DNA from: Candidatus Delongbacteria bacterium
GTDB lineage: Bacteria; UBA4055
Length of the DNA stretch: 32,248 nucleotides
Assembly: GCA_007124045.1 (NCBI GenBank)
Contig: SLFX01000152.1
Span: 1 to 32,248, forward strand
Direction of reading: 5' to 3'
The notes beneath the pieces are model-generated. The model was given only the letters and a program-made list of their open reading frames with translations. It made no database searches and was not told the origin of the DNA. Made by a program: the position numbers and the translations under genes. Shown one piece after another: positions 24,507-31,950 of this stretch (position 1 is the first letter of the stretch; the number at the start of each line of letters is the position of its first letter).

Positions 24507-25420
24507 TGAAGATCGGAATACTTACAGCTACAATAACAGAGTCAGATCATTTCCCGAATATAATCGCATTAAAAACCATCGGCGAACAAAAGGGTCATTG
24601 TGTAGATGTGTTTAAAAACGGAGAATTCACTCTTCTTGTAGCAAAAGGGTACACTAAGGTTTGTTATGCCGGAAAAGAAATTAATACAGGGGATTACGAT
24701 ATTATACTCAACAGACTTTCGGTAAGAGAAAAAAGCAATGCGGAGTATTACATAATCAACGAGTTTTCAAAAGCCGGAGTCCCTGTCATAAATTCGCCTG
24801 AATCTATCATGAAAGCAAGAAACAAACTCTATTCCCTTCAGTTGATGTCATCTATGGGCATAAACATATCAAGATCTGCTGTGATAAGAAGACCTGAAGA
24901 TGTTAGTGTTATCTTGAAAGATTTCACCTATCCTATGGTGATAAAAAATATTTTCGGATCTCTCGGAAGTTCATCGCTGATAGTATATGACACCAAGCAG
25001 CTTGTTTCGACTATCGACTATATATGGAATATTAACAGGAATGAGATATTCCTGATACAGGATTTTATAAGATCGTCTGACGGAAAAACTACGGACTACA
25101 GGGTTTTCGTAATGGGAGGAGAAATAATAGCTTCTATGAAAAGAACAAATTCAGACAACGATTTCAGGGCGAATTATAAACGGGGTGCAAAAGTGGAACC
25201 TGCGCTTCTAACCGAAACAGAATCGGAACAATGTCTGAAAGTTTCTGAAGTTTTCGGTTTGGAGATAGCGGGAGTAGATTTTATCAGAACTGAATGCGGC
25301 CCCGTATTTCTCGAGATAAACTCCAACCCGGGTCTTGAAGGGATCAGATCAGCTACAAGAACCGGATCATTTGATATTCTTGAAAAAATTATCGATAAAC
25401 TGGGTGAGTACAAAAAATGA
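24506..25420 (+). CDS. RimK-like ATP-grasp ligase
   Basis: Encodes 304 residues, the RimK size. The N-terminal domain (1-95) is followed by an ATP-grasp fold: MVIKNIFGSLGSSSL (144-158) with the ATP-binding Lys147 and a glycine-rich loop, QDFIRSSDGKTTDYRVFVMGG (185-205), and the metal site Asp258, Glu270 and Asn272 in VDFIRTECGPVFLEINSNPG. RimK-family members form peptide or amide bonds, such as adding glutamate residues to a protein C terminus or joining amino acids to small molecules. The substrate is unknown. No LysW-type carrier protein is near. The gene overlaps its neighbours by 1 nt upstream and 4 nt downstream, where a glutaminyl cyclotransferase follows. Confidence 0.87.
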   Translation: MKIGILTATITESDHFPNIIALKTIGEQKGHCVDVFKNGEFTLLVAKGYTKVCYAGKEINTGDYDIILNRLSVREKSNAEYYIINEFSKAGVPVINSPESIMKARNKLYSLQLMSSMGINISRSAVIRRPEDVSVILKDFTYPMVIKNIFGSLGSSSLIVYDTKQLVSTIDYIWNINRNEIFLIQDFIRSSDGKTTDYRVFVMGGEIIASMKRTNSDNDFRANYKRGAKVEPALLTETESEQCLKVSEVFGLEIAGVDFIRTECGPVFLEINSNPGLEGIRSATRTGSFDILEKIIDKLGEYKK

Positions 25421-26181
25421 AAAAAGCCATCAGTCTTTTATTTATTATTTTAATGATATCCTGCAGTAAAGATAAAGATAATACATCGCTCTCATATGAA
25501 ATTTTGAATGTATATCCTCATAACACATCTTACTTCACTCAGGGTTTTGAATTCTATAACGGTATTCTTTTCGAAGGTACAGGTCAGTACAACCGTTCAA
25601 AACTGATAAAGTATGATCTTTACAGCGGTGAAATATTCGGCCGGGTAGATCTCCCTTCGTCTTATTTCGGAGAAGGAATTACTGTAATGAACGGAAAGGT
25701 ATATCAGCTTACATGGTTTGCAGGAAAGTGCTTTATTTATGATTCTGATACATTAGAAAAAACCGGGGAGTTTTCTTATTACGGTGAAGGATGGGGGCTG
25801 TGCAACGACGGGGAAAACCTTATAATGAGTAATGGTACCAGTACGATACTTTTCAGAGACCCTCATGATTTTAGTGTCAGAAGGAGTATTTCAGTTAAAG
25901 AAAGTAGCGGTAATTATGTAAACAGGATTAATGAACTCGAATATGTTGAAGGAAGAATATTTGCGAATATATGGGAATATGATGATATTATCGAAATAGA
26001 CCCCGAGACCGGAGTTATAAAGGGCAGATATGATCTTAGCGATCTCAGGAAGACAGCTTTAAAGAAAAACCCTAAATCCGATGTGCTTAACGGGATAGCT
26101 TACAAGAACGGCAGTTTTTTCGTTACGGGAAAGTACTGGCCTTATATTTTTGAACTGATTTTAGAAGGGGGTTACAGATAA
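25417..26181 (+). CDS. glutaminyl cyclotransferase lipoprotein (plant/bacterial type)
   Basis: Encodes 254 residues. A lipoprotein signal (ILMISC, Cys16) anchors it in the envelope. The whole remaining sequence matches the beta-propeller glutaminyl-peptide cyclotransferase family: FTQGFEFYNGILFEGTGQY, YFGEGITVMNGKVYQLTW, GEGWGLCNDGENLIMSNG, INELEYVEGRIFANIWE and DVLNGIAY, in order. The enzyme turns N-terminal glutamine (or slowly glutamate) into pyroglutamate, which protects exported proteins from aminopeptidases. It is the last gene of the lolCD operon, with a 4-nt overlap with the RimK-like gene. No clear terminator follows, and the tRNA-Lys promoter starts 27 bp on. Confidence 0.93.
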   Translation: MKKAISLLFIILMISCSKDKDNTSLSYEILNVYPHNTSYFTQGFEFYNGILFEGTGQYNRSKLIKYDLYSGEIFGRVDLPSSYFGEGITVMNGKVYQLTWFAGKCFIYDSDTLEKTGEFSYYGEGWGLCNDGENLIMSNGTSTILFRDPHDFSVRRSISVKESSGNYVNRINELEYVEGRIFANIWEYDDIIEIDPETGVIKGRYDLSDLRKTALKKNPKSDVLNGIAYKNGSFFVTGKYWPYIFELILEGGYR

Positions 26182-26208
26182 TTACCCGAAAAACGACCTA
26201 AAAAACGC

Positions 26209-26237
26209 TTGACATAAAAAAGCTTAGAGTTTATATT
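26209..26237 (+). promoter_or_regulatory. near-consensus promoter of tRNA-Lys
   Basis: TTGACA (26209-26214), exactly 17 bp, TATATT (26232-26237). The predicted start is near 26244, giving a precursor leader of about 18 nt. Confidence 0.85.
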
Positions 26238-26261
26238 TGGCACTGCTTTTTAAAAGCGGTC

Positions 26262-26334
26262 GGGAAAGTAGCTCAGTCGGTAGAGCACCGCCCTTTTAAG
26301 GCGATGGTCGACGGTTCGAGCCCGTCCTTTCTCA
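26262..26334 (+). tRNA. tRNA-Lys (anticodon TTT)
   Basis: A 73-nt tRNA with acceptor GGGAAAG/CTTTCTC (one G-T pair), D arm GCTC/GAGC, T arm GACGG/CCGTC and discriminator A. The loop CTTTTAA gives TTT, reading AAA and AAG. The first pair of the anticodon stem is a C-A mismatch (positions 27 and 43). The CCA end is not encoded. It is monocistronic. Confidence 0.96.
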
Positions 26335-26339
26335 CAAAG

Positions 26340-26362
26340 CCCCGAATTTCGGGGTTTTTTTT
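26340..26362 (+). terminator. terminator of tRNA-Lys
   Basis: CCCCGA and TCGGGG enclose ATT, followed by eight T. It begins 6 nt after the tRNA end. Confidence 0.9.
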
Positions 26363-26377
26363 ATTTTACTGTGAAAT

Positions 26378-26406
26378 TTGCGAAAACCATTTTTTTTTCT
26401 TACATT
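26378..26406 (+). promoter_or_regulatory. putative promoter of the acetyltransferase/racemase pair
   Basis: TTGCGA (26378-26383), 17 bp, TACATT (26401-26406). It lies between the tRNA-Lys terminator and the GNAT gene, giving a leader of about 48 nt. Confidence 0.45.
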
Positions 26407-26461
26407 CAAAGATGAATGAAACATAAACATTGGTTGAGAATTAATTAAAAAGGAGGAAGTT

Positions 26462-26902
26462 TTGTTTGAAATCAAAGTATTTGATCAAAAACACATGCCA
26501 ACAGAAAAAGAAAAAAACGATGTATTGGATTTTTTGTATAAACATCTTGAAAACTACGGCGATCCCAAAGAGGATATATTGAAAGCCATGGACTACGCGC
26601 TTAAACAAACCGAATCTTTCGGAGGTTTTATTCTCTCGGGAACAGAGAATGGTGAAGTCACAGGAGCTGTGATCGTAAACAGGACAGGAATGAAGGATTA
26701 TATCCCTGAGAATATATTGGTCTACATTGCTACTCATAAAGATCACAGGGGCAAAGGACTCGGAAAAAAACTCATGAAAAAAGCTGTTGAGACCTCAGAC
26801 GGGTCTCTTGCCTTGCATGTAGAACCCGACAATCCGGCAAGATTCTTGTACGAAAAGATCGGGTTTACAGCAAAATATATAGAGATGCGCTATAAAAAAT
26901 AG
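26462..26902 (+). CDS. GNAT-family N-acetyltransferase
   Basis: Encodes 146 residues from a TTG start; AGGAGG lies 5 nt before it, so the non-ATG start is well supported. The acetyl-CoA binding motif A is seen in VYIATHKDHRGKGLGKKLMKKA (HRGKGLG, 95-101), followed by LHVEPDNPARFLYEKIGF (motif B), with the typical GF and a Tyr close by. It would transfer an acetyl group to an amine, but the acceptor is unknown. The racemase gene begins 8 bp after its stop, so they are probably cotranscribed. An amino-acid or polyamine acceptor such as the product of that neighbour would be consistent but is inference. Confidence 0.88.
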   Translation: MFEIKVFDQKHMPTEKEKNDVLDFLYKHLENYGDPKEDILKAMDYALKQTESFGGFILSGTENGEVTGAVIVNRTGMKDYIPENILVYIATHKDHRGKGLGKKLMKKAVETSDGSLALHVEPDNPARFLYEKIGFTAKYIEMRYKK

Positions 26903-26910
26903 GGACATGA

Positions 26911-27990
26911 ATGGCTTACATAACTTTGAATAGAAAAAAGCTTGAGAAGAATTTTAAGTATCTCGACAGGATATTTAAAAAGAACAATATAAAATGGTCA
27001 GTAGTTACAAAACTTTTGTGCGGCAATAAACTTTACATAGGGGAGCTTCTCAAGCTGAATGTTTTTCAGGCTGCGGATTCCAGAATATCTAATCTGCGAA
27101 CGATAAAGTCACTAAAGCCTGAGATTGAGACGATTTATATCAAACCGCCTGCAAAGCATGCCGTAAGCAATGTTGTGAGATATGCAGATATCAGTCTCAA
27201 TACCAGTATAACTGTTATAAAAATGCTCTCAAAGGAAGCTTTAAAACAAAACAAGATACATAAGATCATAATCATGATAGAAATGGGAGAGCTCCGTGAA
27301 GGCATAATGCGTGACGACCTGATAGATTTTTACTCCAGCGTGTTCGAGCTGCCTAACATTGAAGTTGCCGGAATAGGAACCAATCTGGCGTGTCTTTACG
27401 GTGTGCTGCCGAACAATGACAAACTTATTCAACTCAGTCTTTACAAACAGCTCATAGATGCGACCTTTAATAAAAAAATACCACTTGTTTCGGGCGGCGC
27501 ATCTGTAACGATACCTCTTATATTTAACCGTACGCTTCCTAAAGGGATTAATCATTTCAGAGTGGGGGAGACGCTGTTTCTCGGCACTGATGTTTATCAT
27601 GATACAACTTTTGAAAAGATGCATAACGATGTATTCAGGCTTTTTGCAGAGATAATTGAGCTTATAGAAAAGCCTGTTGTTCCTATGGGTGAAATGGGTA
27701 CTAATGTTCAGGGAGAAGCAGCGGAAATTAAAGAGGAAGACTACGGTAAAACTACAAAAAGGGCACTTATTGATATAGGGCTTTTAGACATCGAGGAAAA
27801 TCAGATTTTTCCTCTTGATGGCGATATTAGTATTGTAGGCGCGAGCTCGGATATGATAGTGATAGATCTCGGTGACAACGAAAAAAAATATAAGGTTGGT
27901 GATTTTCTTGAGTTCCGCATGACCTATATGGGAACGGTCAGGATCATGAACTCTAAATATATAGAGAAACGCCTTGCTGAAAATAATTAG
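26911..27990 (+). CDS. orr: PLP-dependent ornithine/alanine racemase-family enzyme
   Basis: Encodes 359 residues. The N-terminal alanine-racemase-type barrel contains the expected PLP lysine, Lys34 in VTKLLCGN. GIGTNLACLYGVLP (154-167) and VSGGASVTIPL (194-204) are typical of the branch that includes clostridial ornithine racemase. A C-terminal beta domain (about 235-355) ends the protein. It interconverts L and D forms of an amino acid; ornithine is the best-known substrate in this branch, but others cannot be excluded. Its stop overlaps that of the convergent HD-GYP gene by 3-4 nt, so the two transcripts must run into each other or end without an intergenic terminator. Confidence 0.85.
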   Translation: MAYITLNRKKLEKNFKYLDRIFKKNNIKWSVVTKLLCGNKLYIGELLKLNVFQAADSRISNLRTIKSLKPEIETIYIKPPAKHAVSNVVRYADISLNTSITVIKMLSKEALKQNKIHKIIIMIEMGELREGIMRDDLIDFYSSVFELPNIEVAGIGTNLACLYGVLPNNDKLIQLSLYKQLIDATFNKKIPLVSGGASVTIPLIFNRTLPKGINHFRVGETLFLGTDVYHDTTFEKMHNDVFRLFAEIIELIEKPVVPMGEMGTNVQGEAAEIKEEDYGKTTKRALIDIGLLDIEENQIFPLDGDISIVGASSDMIVIDLGDNEKKYKVGDFLEFRMTYMGTVRIMNSKYIEKRLAENN

Positions 27991-29159
27991 TTCTTATCAG
28001 GATATTTTTCCGCAATAGCCTTTATCACAGTCAGGGATTTGAAAAACGCATCAACGACTTCGGGATCGAATTTGGTGCCTGAAAGATGTTTAATCTCTTC
28101 AATCACATCTTCTTCTTTCCATGCTTCCTTATAGACTCTCTTGCACGACAATGCATCGTAAACATCTGCCACAGCTACTATCCTTCCGAATATTGAAATA
28201 TCCTCTCCCTTCGGCTTTTTCGGATATCCTGTTCCGTCCCAGTTCTCGTGATGCGATACCGCTATCACAGCGGCTATCCTGTCGAAGCGGGATTCCGTAT
28301 TGGTAAAAAGCTCGGCTCCAAGTGTCGTATGCTGCTTCATAACTTCATACTCTTCGGGTGTCAGTTTGGCAGGTTTTTTCAGTATAGTATCAGATATAGC
28401 CACTTTTCCGACATCATGAAGCATGGCTGCCATACGGAGAACATCCCTGTTGGAATCTATCTCTTTTCTGTCAAGACCTCTCTTATTGGCCCATCTTTCA
28501 TATATTTCGACAGAATAAGCAGCAACCCTGTTAACATGGGCACCGGTTTCCTTCGGATCGCGCAGTTCGGCCATGTGGATCATTCTCAATAGAAGTGTTC
28601 TGGTCATTCTCGCATTCTTCATTGCGATGCTCGCCGTCGAGGCGAAATGTTTTATGAAAAGCGCGTCATCTTCTGTAAATTCGATTATGTTCCCGTCATT
28701 GTCCTTCGCATTAATGACCTGAATAACACCGATCACCTCATCAGTTTCGTACCTCAGAGGAACCGTAAGCATAGATTTCGTTCTGTATCCGGATTTTTTA
28801 TCGAATTCCACATCGAAATAGTATCCGCATCCCGAACAGAGATTATAAACATCGGGAATATTTAGCACTTCTCCCGTTGATGCCACATATCCGGCGACCG
28901 AGGAGTGTTTGTCAATAATAATGCTGAAGTCTTTATATATCAGCTTTTCGCCTTTCGGAAGTTTACCTTGTAGAGTATCATTCTGAGCATGACTGAAATG
29001 CAGAAGGTCGCCCTCCCTGGAATAAATCGTTCCCGCATCAGCATTCACGCAGGCTCTCGCCTCAAAAAGTATTCTTTCAAGCAGAATATCAATATCCTTG
29101 ATCGTACTCAGTTCAGTGCTCAGTCTGATTATTTCGTTAAGTTTTTCTCTCTCGTTCAT
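27987..29159 (-). CDS. GAF and HD-GYP domain protein, probable cyclic di-GMP phosphodiesterase
   Basis: Encodes 390 residues. The ATG at 29159 is preferred to an in-frame TTG 21 nt upstream because GGAG sits 8 nt before it. A GAF sensor domain occupies about 15-180 and includes an unusual CSGC pair (Cys108, Cys111). The HD-GYP domain (about 195-380) has His248-Asp249 (LHDVGK), HHE at 303-305 and GTGYP at 309-313, all intact, so hydrolysis of cyclic di-GMP is expected. No receiver or membrane segment is present, so the protein is a cytoplasmic sensor enzyme; its ligand is unknown. It has a near-consensus promoter. Confidence 0.93.
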   Translation of the reverse strand: MNEREKLNEIIRLSTELSTIKDIDILLERILFEARACVNADAGTIYSREGDLLHFSHAQNDTLQGKLPKGEKLIYKDFSIIIDKHSSVAGYVASTGEVLNIPDVYNLCSGCGYYFDVEFDKKSGYRTKSMLTVPLRYETDEVIGVIQVINAKDNDGNIIEFTEDDALFIKHFASTASIAMKNARMTRTLLLRMIHMAELRDPKETGAHVNRVAAYSVEIYERWANKRGLDRKEIDSNRDVLRMAAMLHDVGKVAISDTILKKPAKLTPEEYEVMKQHTTLGAELFTNTESRFDRIAAVIAVSHHENWDGTGYPKKPKGEDISIFGRIVAVADVYDALSCKRVYKEAWKEEDVIEEIKHLSGTKFDPEVVDAFFKSLTVIKAIAEKYPDKN

Positions 29160-29192
29160 AAACTCTCCGTTTTTTTCCAAGATAACACTTTA

Positions 29193-29221
29193 AATATACT
29201 TTTAAATATGATATGTGTCAA
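29193..29221 (-). promoter_or_regulatory. near-consensus promoter of the GAF-HD-GYP gene
   Basis: Minus-strand TTGACA (29221-29216), 17 bp, TATATT (29198-29193). The leader is about 27 nt and contains the Shine-Dalgarno. Confidence 0.75.
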
Positions 29222-29224
29222 TTA

Positions 29225-29257
29225 CCAAAAATATAAAGCCCTGTTCGCCCGGGCCTT
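29225..29257 (-). terminator. terminator of the FG-GAP propeller gene
   Basis: On the minus strand AAGGCCC pairs with GGGCTTT (one G-T pair) around a 9-nt loop, followed by ATATTTTT. It lies between the FG-GAP stop and the HD-GYP promoter. Confidence 0.6.
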
Positions 29258-29263
29258 AAAAGA

Positions 29264-31012
29264 TCATTCGCTGACCGCTACCACATAATAAAATCTCTTT
29301 ATTTCTGCCCCGGGAGCAGTCCATCCAAGTCCTTCGAACAGTCCTTCATCGCTTACATCAGTGAAATCACCTGAAGGATCATCAGAAGCGAACACCTTGT
29401 ACGATCCGGCGTTGGAAACCTCATCCCAGATCAGATTAACTTCACCGGACGCAAGATAGGTTATTTGCGGATTTAGCGGAGCGTTCAATGTAATTTTTGT
29501 AAAAGACTGCTCGGTCGCAAAAGAAGATCCGATGAATCTGTTATCCAGTGTCTGGACGCTCCAGTAATATGTGCCGTCAGGCAAATCTTTGATTGTCCAT
29601 TCCGTGTTATGAAAAGCGTTGCCGCCTGAAACTATCCGTCTCCTGCCCTGCGGGATGCTACTTAGGGATGCAACAATGTTGTTAGGATTTCCTTCCGTCC
29701 TTATATAAAGATTATATGTCAGTGCATTCTGCGGTGTTTGCGTGCTGTGTCCTTTTGACCATGTAAGTGTGATATTATCGCCCTTTTGAGAAGCATTAAG
29801 ATTAGAAGGAGCAAACGGCTGTGAATACTCTCCGGAATTGTTCCGATATATGAAGGTTCCAGGATAACCTCCGCTAATTCTGCCACACAATAACATGTCC
29901 AGAGTTCTGTTGGAAAAATTGATCGTATGGGAAATATTGCCGTGAGTAACTGCATCCAACCAATGAATAAAACCAGGTATCTCTGTGAATGTGTCATTCC
30001 CATCATAACGATACATATATGAATATTCTCCCTGAGGTAATTCTCCAGTTATAATTACATTGAGATGTCCGTCGTTGTTATAGTCAGCCCAGACAGCATT
30101 CGCGTATTTTATGCCCGGAAGATTTGCATTTATATCAGTAAAAACATCATTCGAATCGTTCCTGTAAATCTTTGTTGCGTAACCCTGAGATGTCTCTCCT
30201 GAGATCAGCACATCCAAAAGGCCGTCACTGTTATAGTCTCCCCAAAGTACCGTTCCCGGATAGACCGATAACAGATCTGCATTGATATCAGTAAAGGTGC
30301 CGTCACCATTGTTTCTGAATATTTTTGTAAATTTCGTAGAGCCATCATACCCAGAAATGAGTATATCTTTGAAACCATTATTGTTGTAATCACCTATATC
30401 AAGGCTGCTTCCGGAAATGTTTTCCATTATAGTCGGAATTTCAATAAATGAGTCATTGCCCATGTTTTTGTACAGTTTTGTATATCTTTCGAAATAACCT
30501 CCAAAAGAAAAATTATAAACGTAGTTGTAACCTGTAAGAATAATATCAAGTAATCCGTCATTATCATAATCGAACCAGAGAGCTTTTCCGTAAGCCATAT
30601 TTTGTAGAGGAACATTAATGTCTGTAAAGGTACCGTCTCCGTTGTTTTTGTATATTTTTGCTATCGTGTAATATTCATAATCCCAGTCAACATATTTGCC
30701 CATAAGCAGCAGATCAGCATATCCGTTGTTGTTATAGTCGCCCCATGCCGCAGAACCGTGTATTACACCAGTTATTCCCGCATTGATCTCCGTGTACTGA
30801 TAATTTCCGTCATTTCGGTAAAGTTTAGAAACTATAGTTCCGTCACTGGTTTTACCGGCCATAAAAAGATCCAAAAGGCCGTCATTGTTGAAATCCCCCC
30901 AGACCGATGTGCTTTCTGTCAGTCCGGGCAATGAAGAATTTACTACTTCAAACATTTGAGAATATAATATACAAACTGTTACCACTGACATCAAAAAGAT
31001 ATGCTTTTTCAT
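29264..31012 (-). CDS. secreted FG-GAP/VCBS seven-bladed propeller protein with Fn3-like C-terminal domains
   Basis: Encodes 582 residues; AAAGGAG lies before the ATG. The signal peptide (about 1-18) has no lipobox. Six blades carry calcium-type loops, near residues 38 (WGDFNNDG), 90 (WGDYNNNG), 146 (WFDYDNDG), 206 (IGDYNNNG), 257 (WGDYNSDG) and 308 (WADYNNDG), each followed by LLDxLISG-like sequence. A seventh (NFSNRTLDMLLCG, about 365) has lost the metal loop. The linkers repeat KLYRNDGNxxFTDIN. From about 402 a fibronectin type III-like domain begins (NLNASQKGDNITLTW), and a second covers about 505-582. Such proteins bind calcium and extracellular partners. No type IX sorting domain ends it, so how it crosses the outer membrane is unclear. 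Confidence 0.9.
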   Translation of the reverse strand: MKKHIFLMSVVTVCILYSQMFEVVNSSLPGLTESTSVWGDFNNDGLLDLFMAGKTSDGTIVSKLYRNDGNYQYTEINAGITGVIHGSAAWGDYNNNGYADLLLMGKYVDWDYEYYTIAKIYKNNGDGTFTDINVPLQNMAYGKALWFDYDNDGLLDIILTGYNYVYNFSFGGYFERYTKLYKNMGNDSFIEIPTIMENISGSSLDIGDYNNNGFKDILISGYDGSTKFTKIFRNNGDGTFTDINADLLSVYPGTVLWGDYNSDGLLDVLISGETSQGYATKIYRNDSNDVFTDINANLPGIKYANAVWADYNNDGHLNVIITGELPQGEYSYMYRYDGNDTFTEIPGFIHWLDAVTHGNISHTINFSNRTLDMLLCGRISGGYPGTFIYRNNSGEYSQPFAPSNLNASQKGDNITLTWSKGHSTQTPQNALTYNLYIRTEGNPNNIVASLSSIPQGRRRIVSGGNAFHNTEWTIKDLPDGTYYWSVQTLDNRFIGSSFATEQSFTKITLNAPLNPQITYLASGEVNLIWDEVSNAGSYKVFASDDPSGDFTDVSDEGLFEGLGWTAPGAEIKRFYYVVAVSE

Positions 31013-31051
31013 AACCGGGGTCTCCTTTAATCAAATTGAGAAGGTAAAGCC

Positions 31052-31080
31052 AATATAATGCTTTATCGATTTTTCTGCAA
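31052..31080 (-). promoter_or_regulatory. promoter of the FG-GAP propeller gene
   Basis: Minus-strand TTGCAG (31080-31075), 17 bp, TATATT (31057-31052), with about 33 nt of leader. It is divergent from the zupT promoter, with 14 bp between the two. Confidence 0.65.
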
Positions 31081-31094
31081 TAAATATTTTTATT

Positions 31095-31123
31095 TTGATT
31101 TTTTACAGTCTGCTTCATATATT
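31095..31123 (+). promoter_or_regulatory. promoter close to the zupT start
   Basis: TTGATT (31095-31100), 17 bp, TATATT (31118-31123). The ATG follows after only 7 nt, so the mRNA is predicted to be leaderless. Confidence 0.65.
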
Positions 31124-31130
31124 ACACCCC

Positions 31131-31934
31131 ATGGAAGACGCAAACATTTTATTCGCATTTCTTTTGACTCTTTTCGCCGGGCTTTCGACGGGCATCGGTA
31201 GCCTCATGGCTTTTATGTCGAAAGGTTTCAATCCGAAATTTCTTGCCGGCTCTTTAGGTTTTTCGGCCGGAGTGATGATATATGTGTCCTTTGTCGAGAT
31301 TCTGGATGAAGCAAAAGAGTCCCTTATGGAAAATTACGGTGACTCTACCGGATATCTTCTTACAGTCATAGCTTTCTTTTCCGGCATAGCCCTAATAGCT
31401 GTTATTGACAAACTGGTACCCTCTTTCGAAAACCCTCACGAGCTTAAATGCGTCGAGGATTGTGATGAAAAGTTAAAAGACAGAAAGCTTATGAGAATGG
31501 GCGTGATGTCGGCACTTGCGATCGCAATTCATAATTTTCCCGAAGGGTTGGCGACCTTTATGGCCGCTATCGAGAATCCTGCGCTCGGAGTGAGCATTGC
31601 GATAGCTATCGCGATACACAACATTCCGGAAGGGATCGCCGTTTCGGTGCCGATCTATTATGCCACTAAAAGCAGGAAGAAGGCGTTCTGGTTCTCTTTC
31701 GCTTCCGGTCTTGCCGAACCGCTCGGTGCGCTTGTGGGGTACTATTTACTTCTTCAGTTTTTCAGTCCGGCTCTTTTCGGGACCGTTTTCGCCGGTGTCG
31801 CGGGGATCATGGTATTCATCTCGCTTGACGAGCTTCTACCCACCGCCGAAAAATACGGCGAGCACCACATCGCGATCTACGGGCTTGTTTCCGGCATGGC
31901 CGTGATGGCAGTTAGCCTTTTAATGCTTCAATAA
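31131..31934 (+). CDS. zupT: ZupT-type ZIP-family metal transporter
   Basis: Encodes 267 residues. The ATG at 31131 is preferred because an in-frame TTG at 31095 lies in the promoter. Eight membrane segments can be traced. The two signature helices read [10 protein letters not shown] (His134, Glu139) and [10 protein letters not shown] (His163, Glu168), the bimetal site of ZIP proteins. An acidic and cysteine-containing loop ([15 protein letters not shown], 100-114) lies between the third and fourth spans. It takes up divalent metal such as Zn, Fe, Mn or Co. There is no Shine-Dalgarno. It converges with the corrinoid adenosyltransferase gene, 16 bp between stops, without a terminator. Confidence 0.93.
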   Translation: MEDANILFAFLLTLFAGLSTGIGSLMAFMSKGFNPKFLAGSLGFSAGVMIYVSFVEILDEAKESLMENYGDSTGYLLTVIAFFSGIALIAVIDKLVPSFENPHELKCVEDCDEKLKDRKLMRMGVMSALAIAIHNFPEGLATFMAAIENPALGVSIAIAIAIHNIPEGIAVSVPIYYATKSRKKAFWFSFASGLAEPLGALVGYYLLLQFFSPALFGTVFAGVAGIMVFISLDELLPTAEKYGEHHIAIYGLVSGMAVMAVSLLMLQ

Positions 31935-31950
31935 TTCAATACCAGAATAT

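Noticed and set aside
29264-31012. Imperfect repeats in this gene as a CRISPR or tandem DNA repeat
   Set aside because: The periodicity is at the protein level (propeller blades) and the DNA between units is divergent.
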